Assembly: GCA_036736205.1 (NCBI GenBank)
Contig: DAINMX010000064.1
Coordinates: 1 to 29,884 of the forward strand
Direction: 5' to 3'
DNA from: XYA12-FULL-58-9 sp001798605
GTDB taxonomy: Bacteria; Myxococcota; XYA12-FULL-58-9
Length of the DNA stretch: 29,884 nt
Under the pieces are notes generated by a model. The model ran no database searches. It had not been told where the DNA came from and was given only the letters and a program-made list of their open reading frames with translations. Made by a program: the position numbers and the translations under genes. Each line of letters begins with the position of its first letter. Position 1 is the first letter of the stretch. Below, piece after piece: positions 6,885 through 15,589 of the stretch.

Positions 6885-7250
6885 TCAATGAGCGGTCCTA
6901 GCGCCGCGAAGTCCCCCGAGGTCGCCGTTCACTCCTGGCTGGGAATAGAGTCGCTGTGCGGCGCGGACGTACCCAGCGTAATGCGACCAGGAACCGCCGC
7001 GGGCCATCCGGGCGAGCCCAGCATCACCGGGCGACACCTCGGGATCAATGACCGACTGGGAAGGATAGTCGGCTCTTGCATCCCAACACCATTCATCAAA
7101 GAACTTCGCGCCGTGCATGCACCACCGCACAGAACGCATATCACCAAGCCTTGCCGAATACCGGACATCGCCAAACAATAGCCGCTCCACTTCGCCGGTG
7201 CCAGCTGCCGGGATTGCATGTCCATCGCTGGGATGCACTTCCAGGCCTCA
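6885..7250 (-). pseudogene. Remnant of a formylglycine-generating-enzyme (SUMF1) type domain
   Basis: The minus-strand frame ending at 6885 encodes the C-terminal hallmark of FGE-sulfatase domains: FDEWCWDARADYPSQSVIDP, then ARMARGGSW, SHYAGYVRAAQR and LYSQPG, closing with GGLRGART. Family members typically read EWCWDWYGDYPSG, VLRGGSW, CRSANR and GFR. The region upstream of this frame soon meets stops, and other frames carry no recognisable continuation. The N-terminal two thirds of the domain are missing and the segment around FDEWCWD is disturbed (MHGAKFFDEW in place of the usual MHGNVWEW). I read this as a decayed gene. The rest of the 6808-7483 gap holds nothing I can recognise. Confidence 0.6.
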
Positions 7251-7483
7251 GATTCACCAGGCTCAAACGGCGCTGCGATCAGAGACACCATGGGTTGTCT
7301 CGAGACGTTGCGCCACTGCACGAGGATGTCCTCTGGGGTGTTGTCGGAATGGTAGATCCGCAAGTCGCAGCTTCACGGTCGATGGTGTAAAAAGTCGGTC
7401 CGGGCAAACCGACGCCCATCAGTTTGCGGCGTGATGTTGCGCGGCACCTTTTGCGAGAGCAGCGCCTGATGTAGGGTCTCGCC

Positions 7484-8146
7484 GTGAAACAACTGTCCAC
7501 CCAAGTTTTGGCGAAGCACCGAATTCCCTGGAACGCCGTCTACTGGGGAGTCATCCTGGTGTTGGCGGGAGGGGCATTTGCCTTTGGTGTGGGTGTACAG
7601 CTGAAACGCAGTGGTCGATTCATCTTTGAGGATGCAAAACTCAAAGACGGCGATTCCGTAAGGGTAGTCCTCATCCTCAACGGCGACGAGCTGTTGGTCG
7701 ACAAGGGTGGCCATCGCGGCCGACTGCGCATGCTCGGCATTCGCTCCTTTGATCCGGTGGTCAATGAGAGGCAGATCACCAATCTTGGCGAGGGGGCTAT
7801 TGAATTTCTGAACCGCTACACCAGTGAGAAAGACGTCAAGGTTATTTTCGATAAGCCCATTATTGATGAGCATGGGCGATACCTCGCCTATCTCGAGGTG
7901 GACGGAATCGATGTGAACCACCTCATGGTCGAGCAGGGCGTGTCGATGGTTCTCACCGAGTACCCATTTGCGCGCGAGACGGATTACCTCATCACCGAAT
8001 CGTTGGCACGTTCTCGACGCGAAGGGATCTGGCGGGTTCACAAGGCCACCACTCGTATCGAGGCGCTGCGTCGCGAGTGGGCAAAGGCACGGGAAAAGCG
8101 CACGGGAAAGCTCCCACCTGACTATCTCCTCGGGGTTCTGCCATGA
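7484..8146 (+). CDS. Membrane-anchored staphylococcal-nuclease-like protein
   Basis: The product is 220 residues with a GTG start. A single TM segment (about 18-38) would anchor it with the bulk outside the cytoplasm. Residues of about 45-185 follow the SNase OB-fold pattern: KDGDSVR, then HRGRLRMLGIRSFDP, EFLNRY, IIDEHGRYLAYLEVDG, VNHLMVEQG and ARSRREGIW. R82 and R132 match the two catalytic arginines of staphylococcal nuclease (R35, R87). The usual D40 is an arginine (R87) and the catalytic E43 is aspartate (D90), so activity may be weak, altered or absent. It overlaps the K+ channel gene by 4 bp (ATGA) and heads a tight operon. Confidence 0.75.
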   Translation: MKQLSTQVLAKHRIPWNAVYWGVILVLAGGAFAFGVGVQLKRSGRFIFEDAKLKDGDSVRVVLILNGDELLVDKGGHRGRLRMLGIRSFDPVVNERQITNLGEGAIEFLNRYTSEKDVKVIFDKPIIDEHGRYLAYLEVDGIDVNHLMVEQGVSMVLTEYPFARETDYLITESLARSRREGIWRVHKATTRIEALRREWAKAREKRTGKLPPDYLLGVLP

Positions 8147-9177
8147 TGCCATCTTGGCTGCGCAACCCCACGCAGGAAATGAAGGTCGTCATTCTCCTCT
8201 TTGCGGTAACCGCCTATGCCACCGCCGGCTTCATGTTTTTCGAGATCGACGACCGCCCCGAGTTGCGTTGGGTCGATGCGCTCTGGTGGGCGTTGGTGAC
8301 CATGACCACCGTAGGTTTTGGTGACTATTTTCCCACGACCATAGCGGGCAGAGCGTTGGTAGGGGTTCCAACCATGCTAGTGGGCATGGGGATGCTCGGT
8401 TATGCCCTCGGTCAAATCGCCGGCTTCATCGTTCGTGCGGAAAAACTAAATAGGAAGGGAATGGCCGTGCAAAAGACCTCGGACCACGTCATTGTCTGCG
8501 GATATCCTGGCAAGCCACGGTTTCTCCGCATTCTCGAAGAGTTGCGGGGCAAGCCGACGCTGCGCGACTCGACAATAGTTCTCGTCGACGCCGAGCTTGA
8601 GGAGCTCGACCACGATCTGTCGGAGCAGAACGTTCGCTTCGTTCGTGGCCATCCGGCACGCGGGGAGACACTGTCCCGCGCCAACGTGGAGAATGCCTTC
8701 CGGGCGGTGGTGTTGGCCCGCGACGCGACGGACCCAGACAGCGACGACCTCACGGTGGCCATTTGTCTCATTCTGAAGAAACGACGTCCCGACATGCACG
8801 TGGTCGCTGAGCTGGTCGAGTCGGATAACCGGGAAGTGTTGGCCCAGACAGGATGCGAACACATTGTCTGTGTCATGGATCTGGCACCTGGCATTCTCGC
8901 TCAAGAGCTCCAAGATCCGGGTGTTGTCCACGTGCTGCAGGAACTGACGGTCTGGCACGAGGATCTCAACAACGTCTTCATTGTGCCCCTTGCCTTGGAA
9001 AATGGGCCAAAGACGGTGGATGAGCTACTGCGATGGGGTCGGACGCACCGCGCCACGCTGTTGGGCGTTCGCAGCGGTGATCGCGTCTTCCTCAATCCCG
9101 ACCCGAACCAAGAACTCCGGGACGGCGATGGCGCAATCGTCATCTGTCAAACGCGGCCCGCGCACATTGAACTCTGA
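8143..9177 (+). CDS. RCK-domain potassium channel
   Basis: This 344-residue protein has a two-TM pore module. TM1 is at about 13-33, then the pore helix DALWWALVTMT and the selectivity filter TVGFGD (56-61), and TM2 is at about 70-97. A cytoplasmic RCK (TrkA-N) Rossmann domain starts at HVIVCGYPG (115-123). It includes TIVLVDAELEEL, FVRGHPARGETLSRANV and AVVLARD, and is followed by a TrkA-C-like end (about 270-344) with ELRDGDGAIVIC. The MthK and TrkA families gate K+ flow in response to Ca2+ or nucleotides; the ligand here is not readable. Its start overlaps the nuclease-like gene by 4 bp, and the transporter gene follows after 2 bases. Confidence 0.93.
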   Translation: MMPSWLRNPTQEMKVVILLFAVTAYATAGFMFFEIDDRPELRWVDALWWALVTMTTVGFGDYFPTTIAGRALVGVPTMLVGMGMLGYALGQIAGFIVRAEKLNRKGMAVQKTSDHVIVCGYPGKPRFLRILEELRGKPTLRDSTIVLVDAELEELDHDLSEQNVRFVRGHPARGETLSRANVENAFRAVVLARDATDPDSDDLTVAICLILKKRRPDMHVVAELVESDNREVLAQTGCEHIVCVMDLAPGILAQELQDPGVVHVLQELTVWHEDLNNVFIVPLALENGPKTVDELLRWGRTHRATLLGVRSGDRVFLNPDPNQELRDGDGAIVICQTRPAHIEL

Positions 9178-9179
9178 AC

Positions 9180-10739
9180 ATGGCGGAGCGTGCCCGATTC
9201 AAAGATCTCTTCGAGGCGAGCACAGCCCTCTCGCAAGCCGAGCTTCGTTTTGAGAAAGGCCGCCGCACTCTCGGCTTGATTGCAGGACCGTTGTTGTTCA
9301 TCTTGCTCAATCTGTTCCCTGTCGCGGAGTTGTCATTTGAGGCAGCCAGGCTCTTGGCGGTCTTGGCTTGGATTCTCACCTGGTGGGTGACGGAAGCTGT
9401 GCCGATCCCGGTGACGGCTCTTCTTGGCCCGGCGCTGGCAGTTGTCTGTGGCGTGGGCTCTGCGAAGACCATGTTTGTCTCTTTTGGCGATCCGATCATT
9501 TTCCTATTTCTAGGCAGCTTCATCATCGCGGAAGCGATGTTCACCACCGGACTCGACAAGCGGTTTGCCTACGCGATTCTCTCTCTCAAGTGGGTTGGCT
9601 CGTCGGCTTCGCGGATCCTGATTGCCTTTGTTGTTATTACCGCTGGCTTGTCCATGTGGTTGTCGAATACCGCCACGACGGCAATGATGTTCCCCATTGG
9701 CATGAGCATTCTGACGGCGTTGTCACGATTGATGGAACGCTCGACCGGCAAGACCGTCGATCTCACCCGTCTGCGCTATGGAACGGGCTTGATGCTCGCC
9801 ACCGCGTACGCAGCGTCAATCGGCGGTATCGCGACGCCTGTGGGTACGCCGCCCAATCTCATCGTTCTCGGCCTGCTCGATAAGTTGCTGCACGTCAACA
9901 TTTCCTTTTTCCAATGGATGATGCTGGCGAGCCCGGCGATGATCTTGATGCTCGTCTTTCTCGTTGTCTACATGTTGCGAGCGATGCCCCCGGAGATGCG
10001 GGACATCGCCGGCAGTCGACAATACATACTCGAAAAACGGGCTGGACTCGGTAGCTGGACGAGACAAGAGAAGAACGCCATGATTGCCTTTGCGGTCACG
10101 GTCAGCCTGTGGGTTCTGCCTGGTGGTCTTACGGTTCTTGTGGGTGCCGATTCCCCGTTCACCCATGCCCTGCACGCCTTGTTGCCGGAAGCGGTGGTGG
10201 CGGTTTTCGGTGCCGTGTTGTTGTTTGTTCTGCCAGTTGATTGGCGCAAGCGGCGTTTCACTATGACCTGGAACCAGGCTGCCCACATCGATTGGGGCAC
10301 CTTGTTGCTTTTCGGCTGCGGCATCTCTCTAGGAGAGGCCATGTTCAGCACAGGACTGGCCGACATGATGGGTCACGAGCTGATCGCGGTTACAGGCGCC
10401 AGCAGCCTCATCGCGCTCACCTTCCTTTTTGGCACAGTGACGCTTCTGCTAACCGAGGTGACCTCGAACACGGCTGGAGCGACCATGGTGTGCCCTTTGG
10501 CGATTGCTTCGGCCCAGGCTGCCGGGGTGAGTCCAATTCCTCCAGCCGTGGTCGTAGCATTGTGCGCCAGCATGGCCTTCATGTTGCCCGTCGCGACGCC
10601 GCCAAACGCAATCGTCTACGGTTCAGGGTGTGTGCCGATCACAAAGATGATCAAACACGGTGCCCTGTTCAACCTCGCCAGCATTGTGTTGGTGCCGGTT
10701 CTGGTTTTGGCGATGTGCGCATTGCTTGGCATCAGTTAG
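9180..10739 (+). CDS. DASS/SLC13 family sodium-coupled anion transporter
   Basis: The 519-residue polytopic membrane protein has a soluble N-terminus of about 30 residues and roughly a dozen TM segments. It carries the two SNT motifs that bind Na+ and substrate carboxylate in the VcINDY family: SNTATT (162-167) and SNTAGAT (429-435). Each is followed by a conserved Pro-rich loop, ATPVGTPPN (218-226) and LPVATPPNAI near residue 475. Related proteins transport succinate, malate, citrate or sulfate; the substrate cannot be set from motifs. The gene begins 2 bases after the K+ channel stop, so the three genes form one transcription unit. This implies coupling of ion balance with dicarboxylate or sulfate uptake. 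Confidence 0.92.
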   Translation: MAERARFKDLFEASTALSQAELRFEKGRRTLGLIAGPLLFILLNLFPVAELSFEAARLLAVLAWILTWWVTEAVPIPVTALLGPALAVVCGVGSAKTMFVSFGDPIIFLFLGSFIIAEAMFTTGLDKRFAYAILSLKWVGSSASRILIAFVVITAGLSMWLSNTATTAMMFPIGMSILTALSRLMERSTGKTVDLTRLRYGTGLMLATAYAASIGGIATPVGTPPNLIVLGLLDKLLHVNISFFQWMMLASPAMILMLVFLVVYMLRAMPPEMRDIAGSRQYILEKRAGLGSWTRQEKNAMIAFAVTVSLWVLPGGLTVLVGADSPFTHALHALLPEAVVAVFGAVLLFVLPVDWRKRRFTMTWNQAAHIDWGTLLLFGCGISLGEAMFSTGLADMMGHELIAVTGASSLIALTFLFGTVTLLLTEVTSNTAGATMVCPLAIASAQAAGVSPIPPAVVVALCASMAFMLPVATPPNAIVYGSGCVPITKMIKHGALFNLASIVLVPVLVLAMCALLGIS

Positions 10740-10811
10740 GCATAGTCCGCGTCGTCTTGACTTCGTTGGGTCGGATCCGCATCTTTCCAAGCGAAGCGGT
10801 GATCAGGCGGG

Positions 10812-12602
10812 ATGACTCCTCAAGAGCAAAGCATGCGGCAATCTGACAACGGCACGCGCGTATCCGACAGACTGACGTTGGCATACCTGCTTTCTCTTTC
10901 GGCGTTGGCGGTGCTGGTCATCGCTGGACAAGTGTTTGTGCAGAAACTTCTGGTTGAGCAACAGGCAGACAGTAGCACTATCAACCTTGCGGGTCGGCAA
11001 CGAATGCTCAGTCAAAAGATCGCCATGCAAGTCATGGCGGCTGAACACGCGACGTCCCTGGAAGAGTTGCGAATCGCGAGCGGTGGGCTTGAAAAAGACC
11101 TCAAGGCCTGGCAAACGGCGCACGCACAACTGAGCCATGGTGCGGTGCAGGACCCGGGGAGTGAGAGCGGCAACACGCCCCCGGTGCGGCAGTTGTTCGA
11201 CGACATCCGGGATTCTTACCTTAGACTCAGTCACGCAGGGTACCAGGTTCTGGAGCGGATGCGCCACCCATCGTCTGTTCCCCCCAACATCGCCGAGTGG
11301 GTCGTCGAGGCGGAAGCCGGTGCCGCGGAGTTCCTCGTATGGATGGACGCCATTGTTCTCCAGTACGAGAGTGAGGCTCGTGGGCGAGTCGACCTCGCGA
11401 GTCGTGTGGAACTTGGCCTTATGAGCTTGGCCTTGGTGGTTCTGTTGCTTGAGGCCGTTTTGGTGTTTCGGCCAGTTGTGCGTCGGGTGCGTATGGGCGT
11501 GATCGACCTGGCCAACGCACGCCGCGTCGCCGAGAGTCGGGCCCATGAGCTGACTGAACAGTTTTCTCGATTGCGCAAGCACCTCGATGAGATCGCCCGG
11601 GGCCGTTCGCCGCAACCGCTGACTCTGACAGGGAACGTCGCAGGGCTAGATTCCATCGTTGGCGGTATCAACGATTTGGTAAGTGAGCTTACCAAGGCCA
11701 GCCATTTGGAGACCCGCCTTCGGCAATTGGCGCACCAAGATCCCCTAACCGGTCTGCCCAACCGTAAGCTCTTTGATGACAGACTGTTGATGGCGCACAA
11801 CCGCGCTGTACGCAACCGTTCGCCCTATGCGCTGTTATTCATCGATCTCGACGGCTTCAAGTCTGTCAACGACACCTACGGGCACGAAGCGGGTGATCGA
11901 ATGCTTGTGCATGTTGCCAATACGCTGCGCAAGACCGTGCGCACGAGTGACACAATATGTCGTTTCGGCGGTGACGAATTTGTGATCATCCTCGAGCAAA
12001 TAATCTCTGCTGAGGACGCCAATCGGGTAGCCTACCAGGTGGGTGCTCAAGTTGCGGAACCCATTGTGTGGGAAAAGACCGAGCTGAGGACGGGGGCGAG
12101 TGTCGGTGTGGCGGTCTATCCTGAAGACGCCACCGATCCCCAAGCCCTTCTTCAACGTGCCGATGAGTGCATGTATGAAAACAAACGGCGCAGACAACAG
12201 GGTGGAGGAGGCATACCGAGCCGCATGCTTCTGGTTGACGATGAGCCCGAGAATCTGGACATTCTTGAGCGAACATTTGGGCGTTCCTTCAATGTCAGAC
12301 GTGCCGACGATGGCGTCAAAGGATTGAGGATCGCTCGCGAGTGGAAACCCCATGTCGTCGTGTCAGACCAACGCATGCCCGGTTTGGAAGGAGTTCACTT
12401 CCTTGCCAAATTGAACCGAGAGTCCCCTGATATCGTCCGGGTCCTCGTGACCGGATACTCCGACCACGAGGCGACCCTCAGAGCCGTCAACGACGCCCAC
12501 GTGGATGGGTTTTTCGAGAAACCGATTGAACCGGAGAACCTACGCAGGGCCGTTGAAGCGGCACTGCGAAACACCTCGCGCAGTGCAAGCGCTCGCAGGT
12601 GA
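10812..12602 (+). CDS. Diguanylate cyclase with PilJ-type sensor and C-terminal receiver (PilJ-GGDEF-REC)
   Basis: The 596-residue protein has TM1 at about 21-44 and TM2 at about 203-222. The periplasmic region between them starts with INLAGRQRMLSQKIA, the signature of PilJ/NIT-like sensor domains related to the nitrate-binding part of NarX. A HAMP-like linker and coil follow (about 223-300). The GGDEF domain starts at DPLTGLPNR and has the active site GGDEF (386-390). The inhibitory I-site RTSD (377-380) is exactly 5 residues upstream, so it should make c-di-GMP and be product-inhibited. A receiver domain (about 471-588) follows with acidic pair D476-D477, phospho-acceptor D519 in VVSDQRMPG and K570 in FEKP. 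The receiver at the C-terminus is the reverse of the usual order. The gene lies 72 bases after the transporter. Confidence 0.93.
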   Translation: MTPQEQSMRQSDNGTRVSDRLTLAYLLSLSALAVLVIAGQVFVQKLLVEQQADSSTINLAGRQRMLSQKIAMQVMAAEHATSLEELRIASGGLEKDLKAWQTAHAQLSHGAVQDPGSESGNTPPVRQLFDDIRDSYLRLSHAGYQVLERMRHPSSVPPNIAEWVVEAEAGAAEFLVWMDAIVLQYESEARGRVDLASRVELGLMSLALVVLLLEAVLVFRPVVRRVRMGVIDLANARRVAESRAHELTEQFSRLRKHLDEIARGRSPQPLTLTGNVAGLDSIVGGINDLVSELTKASHLETRLRQLAHQDPLTGLPNRKLFDDRLLMAHNRAVRNRSPYALLFIDLDGFKSVNDTYGHEAGDRMLVHVANTLRKTVRTSDTICRFGGDEFVIILEQIISAEDANRVAYQVGAQVAEPIVWEKTELRTGASVGVAVYPEDATDPQALLQRADECMYENKRRRQQGGGGIPSRMLLVDDEPENLDILERTFGRSFNVRRADDGVKGLRIAREWKPHVVVSDQRMPGLEGVHFLAKLNRESPDIVRVLVTGYSDHEATLRAVNDAHVDGFFEKPIEPENLRRAVEAALRNTSRSASARR

Positions 12603-12716
12603 CGCGGTGGGATAGGCAAGCGTCGAGTGCCGCCTTTGTCAACAAATGTGTCCGGCCTTGACCCATTGGCTCGGGCATGAAAGTCAAAGGAGAACCGCTA
12701 CTGAGGGAGTGTTGAA

Positions 12717-13142
12717 GTGCACACCGTTGGCCGCCATCTCCTGGTTGAGCTCCATGATTGTGACAAGACGTTGCTCGATGATCTGGATGCAGTGAAAACG
12801 ACAATCCGCGAGGCCGCCAAAAGGGCAGGGGCATCGATTGTCTCTGAGTCATTCCACCGATTTGCGCCACAGGGCGTGAGCGCCTCTGTGCTGATTGCCG
12901 AGTCACATCTTTCCATCCATACTTGGCCAGAGGCAGGTTATGCGGCGGCTGATCTCTACACTTGCGGCGAGCTCAATCCGATGCCTGGGGTCGAATATTT
13001 GGCCGAAGCTTTCCGAGCGACGACTTTTAGCTGCGCGGAGATCATTCGCGGTCTCGATGACGACATAAGGACGGCAGCGCTGCCCGAATCGCCCGGGCGG
13101 CACAACATCGCCGCCCTATCGATTGTTACCGAGCTGCTGTGA
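12717..13142 (+). CDS. speD: S-adenosylmethionine decarboxylase proenzyme
   Basis: SpeD makes decarboxylated AdoMet, the aminopropyl donor for spermidine synthesis. The 141-residue protein starts with GTG at 12717, with GGGAG about 8 bases upstream. The self-cleavage site is E62-S63 in AESHLSIHTWPE; S63 becomes the pyruvoyl group. H68 and C83 (in DLYTCG) match the processing and catalytic residues at identical numbers in the Thermotoga maritima enzyme. Length and motifs are those of the short bacterial class 1B homodimeric type. No spermidine synthase gene is in the window. It is convergent with the glycan operon, the two stop codons being only about 17 bases apart. Confidence 0.95.
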   Translation: MHTVGRHLLVELHDCDKTLLDDLDAVKTTIREAAKRAGASIVSESFHRFAPQGVSASVLIAESHLSIHTWPEAGYAAADLYTCGELNPMPGVEYLAEAFRATTFSCAEIIRGLDDDIRTAALPESPGRHNIAALSIVTELL

Positions 13143-13159
13143 GCGACATGACTTCTATC

Positions 13160-15586
13160 TCAGGCGGGGATACGAAATCCCAGCACTTCACCGAGACTCC
13201 GCACGGCGTCGACCCAACGTGCCGCGTAGATGTCGCCTGCGCTCGCTTTCAACTGCACTTCAGGAATGCACGGGGTCACCTCGGTGAAATAGATATTCTG
13301 TGTCGCCGCGAGGTCTGCCACAAACGGAAGATCACGCACCGTGGCGACAAGGTCGCGTAGGCTTTGGACGACGGCGAGGTCACCGATTCGGGCGGCGACA
13401 TTGCGCATGCCGTTTTCGAGGTTGTGACTGGCTGCGTAACCGATGCCGTCCTCGTCGAGTCGCACCGCAGTCTCACGAACCTCGTCGAGGAGACGGTGGA
13501 TCTCCTCGAGGTTGGGTCTGTCGGCCTCGAATTCGTTGCGCAGGCTGGTGTTGAGGACGAACTCGCCGGCAGCTTGGATTGCAGGTGGAGCTGGCAGGTT
13601 GAGGCCGCGCAAAAACCTCATCAACGGCGCGTGGGTTTCGTAGATGTCGCGGTATTTGGTCTCCGCCGCTTCCAAAGTAGGTGCTAGCACGGAGTCGAGG
13701 ACGCGCCGCTGTTCGTCACGAAACAGGGAGCCGATGGAGTACTTGAGCTCGTGATAGTGATCATCGAGGAGGCGCAACACTTTGGCGAGATCACCCATGC
13801 GAAATGCCTCGGCCACCTCCTTGCGAAGCCCAGCGTACGCTTCTTCGCTTATGAAATCGTGGACGCCGCCATTGATCGTGTGGTCGCCGAAGTGAAGTAC
13901 GGAAAAGCAGAATTGCCGAGTTCTCTCTGTGATTTCAGAAATGACTGTTATCTTGCCCAAGGCCAACTTGGCCATGCCGGCTCGGAACTCTTGGAAATCG
14001 TCACGCTCGACGCGATAACAGTAAACACGGCCACGATCGCTGTCCGGCTCAAACAACGACCGGATGGCGTAGTGGGCCGCGACGCTCGCGAGACTGACGC
14101 GTGTCGGCTCCACCATCGTCTCGAATAGCTGCCGACCATTGCCGACGCTCTGAAGGTTGCTTCGAGCAAACGCCAACTTCTCGATGAAAACGGGCTCGAG
14201 GTCGACACCGTTGACATCCTCGGCCAGTTGCATGGCTCGGGCGGCGTAGCAAAGTATTTGCACAGCCTCGATTCGGGACAGATCGTCAAAGAACCAGCCG
14301 CAGCTCGTGAACATCAACATCGCGTGGCGTTGCATCTCCAGCATCTGCAAGGCTGTCGCATGCTCGTGCTCGTCAAGCTTTCGCTTGCAATGTTCATCGA
14401 AAAAACGGTGAACCGTTTGTTGCGAGCGATCAAGGATCACATCAATGAAACCATTGCGCGCTGCCCAGGGGTCGTGGAAGAAGTCTGGGCCACGCTCCTC
14501 AAATACCTGGATGAGTTGGTCGCGAAGCCAGTTCAACGAATCACGCAAAGGTTTGCGCCAGGATTGGTCCGGGTACCGACCCATGTTGCAGCCACAATTG
14601 GCACGCCAGCGTTCGACGCCGTGGACGCAGGACCAAGAGGTGTTCTCTGCGACAATCGCCTCATGGGTTGGAGGCACGAGGGCGAGGTATTCCCCATAAT
14701 TTGTCACACGTGCGAGCTTTGCCTGCTTGATGTGGCGAAATGCATACGCCAAAGCCATCTCACCGTGACGATGGTGATGTCCAAAGGTCTCGCCGTCGAC
14801 AGCAATATGCGCTAGCTGCGCCTCGGGAGGACCATCCGAGAACACCGACACGACGCGGTTGGCGAACGCGACTCCGTCTTTGAGTAGATTTTCAAAGGCG
14901 ACGGCTCGGGAGATGGGCCCGTCATAGAAGAAAAGGACGATGCTCTTACCCGATGGCAGGTAGGTCACGTAGGGCATTCGCGGATCGACTCGGGCACCGC
15001 TTACGTCGTGCCAGTCGTTGCTACCGATAGGGCGAACCCGTTGTGTTTGGTTGGGAGCGAGCACCGTGAAGGTGATGCCGTGATCGGCGAGGACCTCCAG
15101 TGTTCCTGTGTCCACTGCGGCCTCGGGCAACCACATTCCCTCGGGATCTCGACCAAACCGCCTCTCAAAATCGCGAATGCCCCACTCGACCTGGGTGATC
15201 TTATCCCGCGCATTGGCCAAGGGCATGATGATGTGATTGTACGCCTGAGCAATCGCAGAGCCGTGGCCCGAGAACGTTGCCGCACTCTGTTTGTCGGCAT
15301 CGAGAATGGCTGCGTATGTTGCGGGGGCCCATCGCTCCATCCAGCTTAGCAGCGTAGGTCCGAAGTTGAAGCTCATCCGGGCGTAGTTGTTGTGGATCGC
15401 CTCGATATGGCCGTCCTTATCAAGGATGCGGGCAGCGGCATTGTTGGCGTAGCACTCCTCGGTGATCCTTTCGTTCCAGTCGTGATACGGCTGCGCCGTC
15501 TCTTGGCGCTCGACGTACTCGAGCCAGGGGTTCTCCCGCGGTGGTTGGTAGAAGTGACCGTGGATGCAGACGAATCGTTGAGTCAT
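13160..15586 (-). CDS. Glycoside hydrolase family 57 protein with DUF3536 region
   Basis: The 808-residue protein starts VCIHGHFYQPPRENPWLE, the first conserved GH57 region. The nucleophile E155 is in GMWLPEAAVD and the acid/base D264 is in IAVDGETFGHHH, the positions of the GH57 catalytic pair in a (beta/alpha)7 barrel. After the barrel comes a long helical region characteristic of DUF3536 proteins, with HDPWAARNGFIDVILDR and FTSCGWFFDD. GH57 enzymes act on alpha-glucans as amylases, 4-alpha-glucanotransferases or branching enzymes. The DUF3536 subgroup is poorly characterised. It is the last gene of the glgE operon, 3 bases after glgB, and probably trims or remodels the same glucan. Confidence 0.9.
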   Translation of the reverse strand: MTQRFVCIHGHFYQPPRENPWLEYVERQETAQPYHDWNERITEECYANNAAARILDKDGHIEAIHNNYARMSFNFGPTLLSWMERWAPATYAAILDADKQSAATFSGHGSAIAQAYNHIIMPLANARDKITQVEWGIRDFERRFGRDPEGMWLPEAAVDTGTLEVLADHGITFTVLAPNQTQRVRPIGSNDWHDVSGARVDPRMPYVTYLPSGKSIVLFFYDGPISRAVAFENLLKDGVAFANRVVSVFSDGPPEAQLAHIAVDGETFGHHHRHGEMALAYAFRHIKQAKLARVTNYGEYLALVPPTHEAIVAENTSWSCVHGVERWRANCGCNMGRYPDQSWRKPLRDSLNWLRDQLIQVFEERGPDFFHDPWAARNGFIDVILDRSQQTVHRFFDEHCKRKLDEHEHATALQMLEMQRHAMLMFTSCGWFFDDLSRIEAVQILCYAARAMQLAEDVNGVDLEPVFIEKLAFARSNLQSVGNGRQLFETMVEPTRVSLASVAAHYAIRSLFEPDSDRGRVYCYRVERDDFQEFRAGMAKLALGKITVISEITERTRQFCFSVLHFGDHTINGGVHDFISEEAYAGLRKEVAEAFRMGDLAKVLRLLDDHYHELKYSIGSLFRDEQRRVLDSVLAPTLEAAETKYRDIYETHAPLMRFLRGLNLPAPPAIQAAGEFVLNTSLRNEFEADRPNLEEIHRLLDEVRETAVRLDEDGIGYAASHNLENGMRNVAARIGDLAVVQSLRDLVATVRDLPFVADLAATQNIYFTEVTPCIPEVQLKASAGDIYAARWVDAVRSLGEVLGFRIPA

Positions 15587-15589
15587 GGG

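Noticed and set aside
7373..8152. Long minus-strand open frame of 259 codons over the nuclease-like gene
   Set aside because: It is antisense to the plus-strand gene with clear SNase motifs and has no recognisable domain. A short FGE-like string near its end (HGETLHQALL) is probably chance.
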